A stretch of DNA of 46,977 nucleotides from Nemertoderma westbladi (Eukaryota > Xenacoelomorpha > Nemertodermatida > Nemertodermatidae), in contig JAUCBJ010004606.1 in assembly GCA_032718475.1 (NCBI GenBank), forward strand, positions 1 through 46,977, given 5' to 3'. The notes below the pieces were generated by a model. It was not told the DNA's origin and did no database searches. It saw only the letters and a list, made by a program, of their open reading frames with translations. Made by a program: the position numbers and the translations under genes. Shown here one piece after another: positions 23,901-34,023 of the stretch (position 1 is its first letter; each line of letters opens with the position of its first letter).

Positions 23901-26900
23901 TTCACTATGCCTGTGCCAAAACATTCCAAATTTGTTGATTTCTGGATTATAGGACAGTGGATTTCACTGTGCCTGAGCCAAACATTCCAAATTTGTTGAT
24001 TTCTGGACTGTAGGACAGTTGATTTCACTATGCCTGTGCCAAAACATTCCAAATTTGTTGATTTCTGGATTATAGGACAGTGAATTTCACTGTGCCTGAG
24101 CCAAACATTCCAAATTTGTTGATTTCTGGACTGTAGGACAGTTTATTTCACTGTGCCTGTGCCAAAACATTCCAAATTTGTTGATTTCTGGATTATAGGA
24201 CAGTGGATTTCACTGTGCCTGTGCCAAACATTCCAAATTTGTTGATTTCTGGACTGTAGGACAGTGATTTCACTATGCCTGTGCCAAAACATTCCAAATT
24301 TGTTGATTTCTGGATTATAGGACAGTGGATTTCACTGTGCCTGTGCCAAAACATTCCAAATTTGTTGATTTCTGGACTGTAGGACAGTTGATTTCACTAT
24401 GCCTGTGCCAAAACATTCCAAATTTGTTGATTTCTGGACTGTAGGACAGTTGATTTCACTATGCCTGTGCCAAACATTCAAAATTTGTTGATTTCTGGAT
24501 TATAGGACAGTGGATTTCACTATGCCTGTGCCAAACATTCAAAATTTGTTGATTTCTGGACTGTAGGACAGTTGATTTCACTATGCCTGTGCCAAAACAT
24601 TCCAAATTTGTTGATTTCTGGACTGTAGGACAGTGGATTTCACTATGCCTCTGCCAAACATTCAAAATTTGTTGATTTCTGGACTGTAGGACAGTGGATT
24701 TCACTATGCCTGTGCCAAACATTCAAAATTTGTTGATTTCTGGACTGTAGGACAGTGGATTTCACTATGCCTGTGCCAAACATTCAAAATTTGTTGATTT
24801 CTGGACTGTAGAACAGTGGATTTCACTATGCCTGTGCCAAACATTCAAAATTTGTTGATTTCTGGACTGTAGGACAGTGGATTTCACTATGCCTGTGCCA
24901 AACATTCCAAATTTGTTGATTTCTGGACTGTAGGACAGTGGATTTCACTATGCCTGTGCCAAACATTCAAAATTTGTTGATTTCTGGACTGTAGGACAGT
25001 TGATTTCACTGTGCCTGTGCCAAAACATTCCAAATTTGTTGATTTCTGGATTATAGGACTGTGGATTTCACTATGCCTGTGCCAAACATTCAAAATTTGT
25101 TGATTTCTGGACTGTAGGACAGTTGATATCACTATGCCTGTGCCAAAACATTCAAAATTTGTTGATTTCTGGACTGTAGGACAGTGGATTTCACTATGCC
25201 TGTGCCAAACATTCAAAATTTGTTGATTTCTGGACTGTAGGACAGTTGATATCACTATGCCTGTGCCAAAACATTCCAAATTTGTTGATTTCTGGACTGT
25301 AGGACAGTTTATTTCACTGTGCCTGTGCCAAAACATTCCAAATTTGTTGATTTCTGGACTGTAGGACAGTTGATTTCACTATGCCTGTGCCAAACATTCA
25401 ACATTTGTTGATTTCTGGACTGTAGGACAGTGGATTTCACTATGCCTGTGCCAAACATTCAAAATTTGTTGATTTCTGGACTGTAGGACAGTTGATTTCA
25501 CTATGCCTGTGCCAAAACATTCCAAATTTGTTGATTTCTGGACTGTAGGACAGTGGATTTCACTATGCCTGTGCCAAACATTCAAAATTTGTTGATTTCT
25601 GGACTGTAGGACAGTGGATTTCACTATGCCTGTGCCAAACATTCAAAATTTGTTGATTTCTGGACTGTAGGACAGTGGATTTCACTATGCCTGTGCCAAA
25701 CATTCAAAATTTGTTGATTTCTGGACTGTAGGACAGTTGATATCACTATGCCTGTGCCAAAACATTCCAAATTTGTTGATTTCTGGACTGTAGGACAGTT
25801 TATTTCACTGTGCCTGTGCCAAAACATTCCAAATTTGTTGATTTCTGGACTGTAGGACAGTTGATTTCACTATGCCTGTGCCAAACATTCAACATTTGTT
25901 GATTTCTGGACTGTAGGACAGTGGATTTCACTATGCCTGTGCCAAACATTCAAAATTTGTTGATTTCTGGACTGTAGGACAGTGGATTTCACTATGCCTG
26001 TGCCAAACATTCAAAATTTGTTGATTTCTGGACTGTAGGACAGTTGATTTCACTATGCCTGTGCCAAAACATTCCAAATTTGTTGATTTCTGGACTGTAG
26101 GACAGTTGATTTCACTATGCCTGTGCCAAAACATTCCAAATTTGTTGATTTCTGGACTGTAGGACAGTTGATTTCACTATGCCTGTGCCAAACATTCAAC
26201 ATTTGTTGATTTCTGGACTGTAGGACAGTGGATTTCACTATGCCTGTGCCAAACATTCCAAATTTGTTGATTTCTGGACTGTAGGACAGTGGATTTCACT
26301 ATGCCTGTGCCAAACATTCAAAATTTGTTGATTTCTGGACTGTAGGACAGTTGATTTCACTATGCCTGTGCCAAACATTCCAAATTTGTTGATTTCTGGA
26401 CTGTAGGACAGTTGATTTCACTATGCCTGTGCCAAACATTCAAAATTTGTTGATTTCTGGACTGTAGGACAGTTGATTTCACTATGCCTGTGCCAAACAT
26501 TCAAAATTTGTTGATTTCTGGACTGTAGGACAGTTGATTTCACTATGCCTGTGCCAAACATTCAAAATTTGTTGATTTCTGGACTGTAGGACAGTTGATT
26601 TCACTATGCCTGTGCCAAACATTCAAAATTTGTTGATTTCTGGACTGTAGGACAGTTGATTTCACTATGCCTGTGCCAAACATTCCAAATTTGTTGATTT
26701 CTGGACTGTAGGACAGTTGATTTCACTGTGCCTGTGCCAAAACATTCCAAATTTGTTGATTTCTGGACTGTAGGACAGTTGATTTCACTGTGCCTGTGCC
26801 AGAACATTCAAAATTTGTTGATTTCTGGACTGTAGGACAGTTGATTTCACTATGCCTGTGCCAAAACATTCCAAATTTGTTGATTTCTGGACTGTAGGAC

Positions 26901-29900
26901 AGTTGATTTCACTATGCCTGTGCCAAAACATTCCAAATTTGTTGATTTCTGGAATGTAGGACAGATGATTTCACTATGCCTGTGCCAAAATATTCCAAAT
27001 TTGTTGATTTCTGGAATGTAGGACAGTTGATTTCACTATGCCTGTGCCAAAACATTCAAAATTTGTTGATTTCTGGACTGTAGGACAGTGGATTTCACTA
27101 TGCCTGTGCCAAAATATTCCAAATTTGTTGATTTCTGGAATGTAGGACAGTTGATTTCACTATGCCTGTGCCAAAATATTCCAAATTTGTTGATTTCTGG
27201 AATGTAGGACAGTTGATTTCACTATGCGTGTGCCAAAATATTCCAAATTTGTTGATTTCTGGAATGTAGGACAGTTGTTTTCACTATGCCTGTGCCAAAA
27301 CATTCAAAATTTGTTGATTTCTGGACTGTAGGACAGTGGATTTCACTATGCCTGTGCCAAAATATTCCAAATTTGTTGATTTCTGGACTGTAGGACAGTG
27401 GATTTCACTATGCCTGTGCCAAAATATTCCAAATTTGTTGATTTCTGGATGTCAGACAGTTTAATTTACAATAATTGTGGCAAAACATTTAAAATTTGAT
27501 GATTTATAGTCTATGAGATAGATTTCCATCTGCCTAAAAGACTCCAAATTTAATAATTTCTGGATCTTGTCGATAATCGATTTCCATATGACTGTAGCAA
27601 TAAAACACTCATTTTATATCACTCATTCCAGCGGGACTCCGCAAGGAAATATTCTAGCAACATTGTTATTCTTAGTAGAATCGAATGACCTACCGAACAT
27701 TTGCTCACAAACAGACCCTTATCTACTCGCTGACGATTGCAAACTTGTTTCCATATATCCGACAACCAATTCCTCACAAATACAAGACGATTTAAATAAA
27801 TTATCAGTCTGGGGTCAAAGTAACGGTCCTGAATTTAATATCAGGAAATGTAAACAACTTATCTTTCAAGGGCAGTCCAACGTAAAATTTATTAATAGCC
27901 ATCCGATAGAATGAACCATCTCAGAAAAAGATCTGGGAGTCACCTTCTCATCGAATATTACCTGGACCGCTCACGTTACTGAAAAATGCAGTAAATGAAA
28001 CATGGCCTTCCAACTAATAAAACGTAACTGTGCATCAAATCTTACCGATCTATCGAAATTAAATATGTACAAATCTATTATTCTACCGATAATAACCTAT
28101 GCATCACCATGTTGGTCTCCAAATAAACAAACATGACCTATCACGTTTAGAGAGTCTACAACGACGTGCCACTATCTGGATACTACGAGATAATGAATCG
28201 ACCTACACAGATCCGCTCAAATCACTTAACATACTCCCCCTTTCTCTCTACCTACAACTCCTAGATTTGATGACGCTGTCGAAGATTATCGCTGGAAAAT
28301 GCGATATCAACTGGGAAGAACATCTCTAACTAAGCAGACCATCAAACCAAAATACTCGTTCAAATGATCGGATTTTATTTAATGGGGCGCAGCCGAAAAA
28401 ATGCAAGTCAGAATAAAACTTTTGGTTCCGAGTACCTTACATTGCAAATGTATTACCAAAGCGAATCAATTTCACAAACCATGTAGGGCTTAAATCTCGT
28501 CTGATCGATTTATTTTGGAGGTACTTCATTAAACACTACTCAATTGATATTCCCTGTAACTGGGCGGTGTGCTGCAGCTGCGTCTTGATGAACTGTTCAA
28601 CTGTAGAAACAATAACTCTCGTCTCGATGATTTATACCCATAGATAACGACTTATATTCTATAATGCTATTATTATTACTGAAGCTTTTAATACGTATTT
28701 ATTGCATCTCATTTTAAATTTAATACGCATATATTTTATCTCATTTTTACTACATCAAGTCCGACCCTTTTATTAATACGTATATATATATTTCATCTTA
28801 TTTTAATACACATATTTCTATCTAATTTCATATAACATCCTGTCTTCTGACCCTTTTAACTTCTTCGTTTAATCTCATAATTAGCACGGCCTTTTTGAGA
28901 CCAAATTACATACAGTAATAATTTTAATTCGATGTATTTTAATGTACCTTTATTAATTATTAACTCATATTTTAAACTAAGTAATGTATGTAATCTATGT
29001 AATGTATCTTTTATGGGGGAAACCCCATCACCATATTATACTATATAGTTAAATTTTCTATGCTATCTTTGTTCAGTTCTAAGTTATAGTGTAAATTTAT
29101 ATTAATAATAATAATAATAATATAGGAAAAACAATTACCAATTGATGGAAAGGGGCAGATTAGAGAGGACGGCTATTCGAACCAAAACAACCAAGATCAC
29201 TTTTCCAATGGGGGAAAGGAGCAGGTTACAGAGGCGTCCTTTTCTAACCAAAACAATACACGGTCACATTACTAAATGAAGAAAAGGAGCGGCAACAGAA
29301 ACGGGCATTTCCAAATTTTACCAAAATTTACCAAATGAGGGAAAGGAGCAGGTTACATAGGCGGGATTTTCTAGCCAAAAGAATTAACGAATACTTTTAC
29401 CCATTAAGGCAAATGAGCAGGTTACAGAAAGGGGCTTTTCTAACCAAAACAATTAACGATTACTTTTACAAATTGAGGGAAAGGATCAGGTTACAGAGGC
29501 AGGGTTTTCTAGCCAAAATAATAAACGATCATTTACCAATTGAGTGAAAGGAGCACTTAACGGCTGCATGATTATATGTATATTTGTATCCTTGATTAGG
29601 ACAATCTCTTTCATCCGGTCTTTTTGGCTAAAAACGGCCTGATATTTTCGCTAACTGTGACTATCAAATGGGGAATAAGTAGTTTTTGAGCACATATGAG
29701 TTTGTGGACTGATCTGTTCTGTTGGAACTACTGGTGCGGCTCTTGGTATAGTTACACCGACAGTAGATCCATTATAAACTGATAAATGTGACATTTATAC
29801 CCAGTTTGGTCTATCAATTATTTGAAAAATATTAACTCTAACTATTTAAAAGGTAGGCTACAAGTATCGGTACTAAAGTTATGAAGTTAGTTAATTAATT

Positions 29901-30935
29901 ACCATCATTCTGTCATTTACTACGGTACATATCACAGAATCAGTAGCTAATGCATCCCCAGATTATTATTTCTAAGGCATAGTATTTATACCTACAATAC
30001 AGCAATAAAATACTGCTGTATATAATATACTGATACCGGTATTGGTTAAATATTTAGTTAAATATAAAAAATATTTAGTTAAATATTTAACTTATTTAAA
30101 TATTAAGTAAATATTATTTTAACTTATTTAAATATTAAGTTAAATATTTAACTTATTTAAATATTAAGTAAATATTATTTTAACTTATTTAAATATTAAG
30201 TTAAATATTTAACTTGTTTAAATATTAAGTTAAATATTATTTTAACTTATTTAAATATTAAGTTAAATATTTAACTTGTTTAAATATTAAGTTAAATATT
30301 ATTTTAACTTATTTAAATATTAAGTTAAATATTTAACTTAATTAAAAACAAAGTTAAATATTTAACTTATTTAATTCTTAAGTTAAATATGTAAATATTA
30401 AATTAAATATTCAAAATATTACATAAATTAAATATTTAAAATATTACATAAATTAAATATTTAAAATATTACATAAATTAAATATTTAAAATATTACATA
30501 AATTAAATATTTAAAATATTACATAAATTAAATATTTAAAATATTACATAAATTAAATATTTAAAATATTACATAAATTAAATATTTAAAATATTACATA
30601 AATTAAATATTTAAAATATTACATAAATTAAATATTTAAAATATTACATAAATTAAATATTTAAAATATTAAATTTAATTTCTATTTAACTGTTTCTAGA
30701 CTCCCCTCTACTGATGTCGTCCCGACACGCAATGATGTTTCTCCATGGCCGAGTGCGTCGCAACCAAGGAATCTCCACTGAGTGCTGCGACAAACAATGC
30801 GACGTGCTCGAGATGTGCCCTTACTGCTCCCCCAACCCGGAGGAATGTCCGCCAGTAGCGAACCCCGACACAACATGCGCCGACGCAGCCCGCATAATAC
30901 GGGCCAATCGCGATCAATATTACGACGATAAATAG
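11761..30935 (+). CDS. Insulin-like peptide precursor (two coding exons, 18.7-kb intron)
   Basis: Joining 11761-11992 to 30700-30935 gives a 155-residue prohormone. A 20-residue N-terminal region precedes a hydrophobic signal core (residues 21-37). The B chain follows with the hallmark CG then C spaced as in insulin (C48, C60; 11 residues between). Then comes a C-peptide ending in a furin-type RVRR (95-98), and an A chain with GISTECC and CC-3-C-8-C spacing (C106, C107, C111, C120). The intron is phase 1 in the C-peptide, the ancestral insulin intron position. Extra cysteines C63 and C117 sit where insulin has B22 and A17, which are close in space, so a fourth bridge is plausible. A 35-residue tail adds C127 and C137. 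The start is the first in-frame ATG after a TAA at 11731. Expected role: secreted hormone; receptor type unknown. Confidence 0.88.
12086..12305 (+). repeat. Dispersed repeat B, copy 2
   Basis: Aligns with 3820-4015 in the same orientation. It lies within the first 300 bases of the insulin-like intron. Only this copy carries a full palindromic CRE-type site, TGACGTCA, at 12289-12296; the other copy lacks it. Confidence 0.65.
13020..13830. repeat. 123-bp dimeric higher-order block in the satellite
   Basis: Here a 61-base monomer with the gaactgtagg form alternates strictly with a 62-base monomer with the ggactgtagg form and ccaatacattcc junction. The result is a regular dimer of 123 bases repeated at least six times. 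The dimer form recurs around 16,480-17,700. Confidence 0.8.
21147..22900. repeat. About 1.29-kb higher-order repeat in the satellite
   Basis: A distinctive run of variant monomers occurs near 21,340-21,600 and again near 22,630-22,890. It includes gattatagg, a gagcc instead of gtgcc, ctgtaggtcag or ttgtaggtcag, and a unit that has lost one base in cagtgatttc. The offset is about 1285-1288 bases, 21 monomers. A partly matching run starts near 23,930. This shows duplication of a multi-monomer block, not just slippage of single units. Confidence 0.8.
27560..28640 (+). pseudogene. CR1/Rex1-like non-LTR retrotransposon RT relic
   Basis: The reading frame contains the RT GTPQG block (27634-27648), LLFLVESNDLP, LADD in place of the usual F/YADD catalytic box (about 27733-27744), WGQSNGPEFNIRKC, DLGVTFSSNITW, an ILPIITYASPCWS segment and a C-terminal region ending with a YF...Y..DIPCNW-type motif near 28,560. 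It is broken by stop codons (27912, 27996 and others) and a frameshift around 28,100. The endonuclease and N-terminal RT are missing, because the copy starts directly at the satellite edge. It lies in the insulin-like intron. Confidence 0.85.
28641..29125 (+). other. Probable 3' region of the CR1/Rex1-like relic
   Basis: AT-rich, with loosely repeated taatacgtatat / tctcatttta words. Near the end is a short stem (atgggg / ccccat, 29013-29028), followed by a TAA-triplet tail (29101-29122). A stem plus a short-repeat tail is the expected 3' end for this retrotransposon group, so I assign the end of the element to about 29,124. Confidence 0.55.
29146..29560. repeat. About 68-bp tandem repeat, six to seven diverged copies
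   Basis: Units of 60-69 bases start near 29149, 29211, 29279, 29339, 29408 and 29476, with a final partial unit at 29543. The unit includes gggaaaggagcaggttacag and ctaaccaaaacaatt. It matches the reverse complement of the core of dispersed repeat A (for example 11358-11395), so it is a local amplification of part of that element. The 70-codon frame at 29335 is a by-product of 69-base (23-codon) units. Confidence 0.8.
29561..30050. other. Intron sequence, nothing recognised
   Basis: Part of the insulin-like intron. AT-rich, with no open frame or repeat that I can support. Confidence 0.4.
30045..30405. repeat. AT-only tandem repeat (taacttatttaaatattaag type)
   Basis: Diverged copies of a unit built from ttaacttatttaaatattaa, arranged in pairs of about 60 bases. 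Nearly all bases are A or T. It lies in the insulin-like intron. Confidence 0.8.
30408..30672. repeat. 25-bp AT minisatellite next to the splice acceptor
   Basis: About ten nearly identical copies of a 25-base unit (containing aatatttaaaatattacata) end only about 28 bases before the acceptor of the insulin-like A-chain exon. Any branch point must lie inside or directly against this array. Confidence 0.95.
30700..30935 (+). other. Insulin-like gene exon: C-peptide end, A chain, tail
   Basis: The acceptor is tctatttaactgtttctag, a pyrimidine-rich tract of about 30 bases squeezed between an AT minisatellite and the exon. The two first bases complete an Asp codon with the last base of exon 1, so frame and phase agree. 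The A chain (GISTECCDKQCDVLEMCPYC) is followed by a Pro/Asp-rich tail with two cysteines, comparable in position to the E-type extension of IGFs. The stop is TAG at 30933. This exon is clearly less AT-rich than the intron next to it. Confidence 0.87.
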
Positions 30936-31620
30936 AAATATACATAGCGGTACTGGTAAAATCGATGTGTATAACCTGCGCCGATAACTTATACAACTGG
31001 CATAGCCTAATTAACTTAAAAAGTGCTAAAAATGTGGCAAATTCAACATCTAAAGGCAGAAATATGATTGATTCTTGGTTTGTATGGCGTATTATTTTGT
31101 GGTTTTATAGAAAAGAAATGCAATATTAGGAAGATTATAGATATTTCGAAATGATGTTTACCATTCTTTCTAAAAATTATTATTATTATTATTAAATCCG
31201 GACATCCGGTACGACTACAGAGGTACGATCAATTATAGCGCTGTACCATTAGGGTCAAATGTTACCCAAAATATTTTCGGAGTCATAATGTATGGAACTC
31301 TCGTTCAATGACTTGGTAAGTAAGAGTGATTGCTTCATCTTCTCATTAAAAAATTTATATTACTCCTTTATAGAATTTGAGATATTTGCGAACAAACTTT
31401 TCCCCCTGAGTTCTACCGCTTGGGTCACTTTTGACCCAGAATGGAAAACATAATATTATTATGAAGAAGGCTAATGCAGCCTAGCAAATTTCTACCAATC
31501 AGATCACTTCTTCACTTACTTTGCCTTACCTTACTTAGCTACAGATAGTTGAACGTCACACTATCCTAAAATAAACCAAACTGTTGAGGGTTAAGGTGGT
31601 ATATTTTCTTAGGCTATAAG
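30936..31620. other. Intergenic, 3' of the insulin-like gene
   Basis: No AATAAA was recognised close to the stop; an attaaa lies near 31,190. There is a short hairpin at 31421-31438 (tgggtca / tgaccca). No coding features were found. Confidence 0.4.
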
Positions 31621-31634
31621 TAAGCAGATCAGGG

Positions 31635-31775
31635 GGACTTTTGACGCTATCAAAATTCATCCCTCTCCAGGGGAAATCGACGCAAATTACAGATTATTAC
31701 TATCAAAAACTGTATCATATTATATTGACTTTAGTTTATTGTTTTGGTTAGAATATTGTGCCATTGTAACCCCCC
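31635..31775 (+). repeat. Dispersed repeat A, copy 2 (3' truncated)
   Basis: Aligns with 11255-11372 through the caaaattcatc, ctctccagg, atattgactttag and ttggttagaatattgtgcca blocks. It then breaks into a C homopolymer tract. Confidence 0.7.
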
Positions 31776-31830
31776 CCCCCCTCCCCATGTCACCACCCCC
31801 CCCCCCCCTAAGTCACCACACCCCCCCCCC
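31770..31830. repeat. Poly-C tracts
   Basis: Four C runs of 4 to about 14 bases, broken mainly by gtcaccac / aagtcacca. On the minus strand this has G-quadruplex potential. Homopolymer length may be unreliable in assemblies. Confidence 0.85.
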
Positions 31831-31994
31831 AAGTAAGACATAAGGTGAATCATTTGCGATACTTTCAGACTTTACAGAATTATGGTGGGGTCTGTTTACA
31901 TGAACGTTGCCTCAGATTGTCCTCCATTATCCACAGTGTAGGCGGTAGAGGAGTTCGTACAGAAACCCTTTCAAGTTGGTCTATATAAGTCATA

Positions 31995-32790
31995 GCCGTC
32001 CACTACTACTACAACTATCGGCATGCTGCATTATATATTGCATATATATTAAGATTGTTGTGACGGCTTGTCCACAAAATTGCGCCGCCACAACTCCATC
32101 ACCCATATCATGACATTTGCTAGATCATCCACATCTTCAAGGCCTCATTTAAGATGCGTCCCAAGAAAGTCATGGGCTGTCCACCATGCTTATTCACTCC
32201 TTGAGGCCACCAAAGCACAAGATTATGCACTGGCTGGTCCTCACGGCAATAGCAATGTCCTGCAAAGCGGAGGCGGTTCCGTTCAAATGTCAATTGAGAC
32301 TAATGAAACACCCCCTAGGTTGTGTAGATTCTGATTGGAGATGTGTTCATTATACTTGACACAATGAACCCGGCGCAGCATTCATGTGAATGTGCCATCC
32401 AGAGATTTGGTATCCTCCGCATTTAGAGCCCAGCATGGACTCCCATAAGAGTACTGGTACTACTACTGCCAAAAATAATCAACCTTGATGTTCCGTTTTA
32501 TTCTATGGGACAAGTCTTCCACGCTCCCGAACAAGGGTAACAACCTTGTTCTTATGCCTTTTGACCGTTGTCAGCTCCGCATTTAGAACATCCACATCCA
32601 AATGGTCTGTTCAGCGCTCATGTTTTCCAGGCCTTTACAGGGATTTCATCTAATCCACTTGCTTTATGATTGGTTTTGCTTTTAATACTCCCCCTGTGTT
32701 CGATTGGTCCAATTATAAACGCGTTCTTCAGGACTATCAGCTTTTAGGCGTCCCTAACCGTAACACCCCGAATACCCTGTAAAACCAACA
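31995..32790 (-). pseudogene. RTE-like retrotransposon relic, internally deleted
   Basis: Read on the minus strand, the RT finger motif KASGLDEIP is at about 32,640-32,670. A thumb/connection-like stretch (VVVPVLL...) follows at about 32,380-32,460, then the C-terminal block seen at 34250-34480 (LRFAGHC ... FDK-like end) at about 32,060-32,290, then a TAG/TAC-rich tail near 32,003. The palm with the catalytic aspartates is missing. The C-terminal part is over 90 percent identical by eye to the copy at 34210, but lacks an 8-base piece. Confidence 0.8.
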
Positions 32791-32799
32791 GAACATACA

Positions 32800-33825
32800 G
32801 AAACAGGCAAACTTATACGATGTGAGAATTTTATGTGATAATAGAATACGTTTTCTCTCACCATGTGGCGTGCCCCACATTGAATTAGGATAAGGTTTTA
32901 CTAGGAACTAAGAAGTTTGTGGGCGTTTATGTTTAGTTTAGATCATTATAGAGGTGAAGTTATTTATTAACCTACGGAGAAAGTAGTTTGATTGGTTATG
33001 GAGTGGATGAAACTGGTTACAACTTGATCAGCTGATCAGGATAAGAGCCATCTTAACAGCCAATCAGAACTCCTAAAGTAACTTAGTAAACATTACGTCA
33101 TCAGGAATGTCACAGCTGGATTAATAGCCACCAATCATCCTTACTGTTGTCAAGTAATGGTGACGTCTTGATTACGATGTGCCCACCCGGTCATAATAAT
33201 TACAGTATTTAAGTGTGAATACGTTGCTATTTATTTATTATTTTCCAGTTTGCCAAAACAAAGGTAAAAGTATTATTCAGTATTGTTATTGCATATATTT
33301 TATTTGGTCTTTAGGTTTTGTTATTGTACCGTTGTTATTGTTATTATAAAGTTAGGAACAGTACATAATTACATTTTTTATATTCTAAGCTTCCAATATT
33401 AATACATTTAAATGGGCCTTCTATGTGTTCTAGCTAAACACTAACTATCAGAATAGGTCTACCGGTATCACTATACCGCTACGTGCAAATGCAAAGTGCA
33501 AATGTATAATGTAGTGCAAGTGCATTACCGGTATGTAGGCAGGTCCTGTAGGCCTACTCAATTTTATTTTCGAATGATAATAATGGTTAGGTAATATATT
33601 TTATGGCCAGTCATAATAATTTATAATTTTAATATTTGAATACATAGAGGATAGCGGAGTATTTTTCCCTGGACTGGAGTGTACAAATTTACAATTTACA
33701 GCGTTTATATTTTGAGTCTAAATTCCACCGCCCATATCTGTGTATAAGATTGTTGCTGTTTGGATTATTAAAACGATTACCATCACATATTGTTAAATCG
33801 TAAACCAACATTGAATAGACGTATC
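32800..33825 (+). promoter_or_regulatory. Region upstream of the methionine synthase-like gene
   Basis: No coding region was seen. Possible regulatory sites are a 14-bp palindrome TGATCAGCTGATCA (33025-33038), CRE-like words TTACGTCA (33093-33100) and TGACGTCT (33161-33168), and a CCAAT at 33130-33134. A possible 5'UTR donor is caaag|gtaaaa near 33,263, and a possible acceptor is ttgaatag just before the coding start. Word matches only. Confidence 0.3.
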
Positions 33826-34023
33826 ATGGCTCTCATAACAACGACTGTGGTGGGAGCATATCCAAAGCCAGAGTATTTAAACATTCCTGATTGGTTCGGA
33901 GGGAATTGGGAGAAAGCTGCTCTCAGATATAATGAATACATGAAAACTATTGAGAACATTGGAAACGAGGATACTCTATCTGAAAATATCACTAAGGCTG
34001 TCTGGGAAGTTGTACAAGAGCAG
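33826..34023 (+). other. MetE-like exon 1
   Basis: Encodes residues 1-66 and ends CAG|gttggt in phase 0. An in-frame extension exists upstream (to 33790), but it would need a TTG start, so ATG 33826 is preferred. Confidence 0.88.

Larger units (their letters stand above)
12430..27465. repeat. 15-kb satellite array of 61/62-bp monomers in the insulin-like intron
   Basis: About 245 head-to-tail copies of a monomer containing ttgatttctggactgtagga and cactatgcctgtgcc. Length alternates between 61 and 62 bases according to whether the junction reads ccaaacatt or ccaaaacatt. Common variants are gaactg or gattatagg for gactgtagg, agtgg for agttg, and c-a for c-c in the cattc junction. The first unit (12436-12500) and the last few units (27440-27590) are degenerate, the usual picture for array edges. 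More than 50 minus-strand open frames with WHRHSE / STVLQ motifs are translations of the monomer, not genes. Confidence 0.98.

Noticed and set aside
12416-26807. More than 50 minus-strand open frames with WHRHSE, STVLQ and NCPTVQKSTN repeats
   Set aside because: They are translations of a 61/62-bp satellite. Frames end and restart whenever the monomer length shifts, and the array is intronic.
12430-27465. CRISPR-like array
   Set aside because: Monomers are contiguous with no unique spacers, and the window is eukaryotic.
29335-29547. Basic 70-residue repeat peptide (LRERSRLQ type)
   Set aside because: Created by 69-bp repeat units related to a non-coding dispersed repeat; no start context or splice support.
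31200-31445. Possible piggyBac-type MITE (gggtca / tgaccc words)
   Set aside because: I could not find matched terminal inverted repeats or a TTAA target duplication with confidence.
32068-32334. Plus-strand 88-codon frame
   Set aside because: It is the antisense shadow of the minus-strand retrotransposon C-terminal block; the same antisense shadow occurs at 34154-34417 over the related copy.
33790-33825. Twelve extra N-terminal residues for the MetE-like protein
   Set aside because: Would require a TTG start; the ATG at 33826 lies just before the conserved TTTVVGAYP segment.
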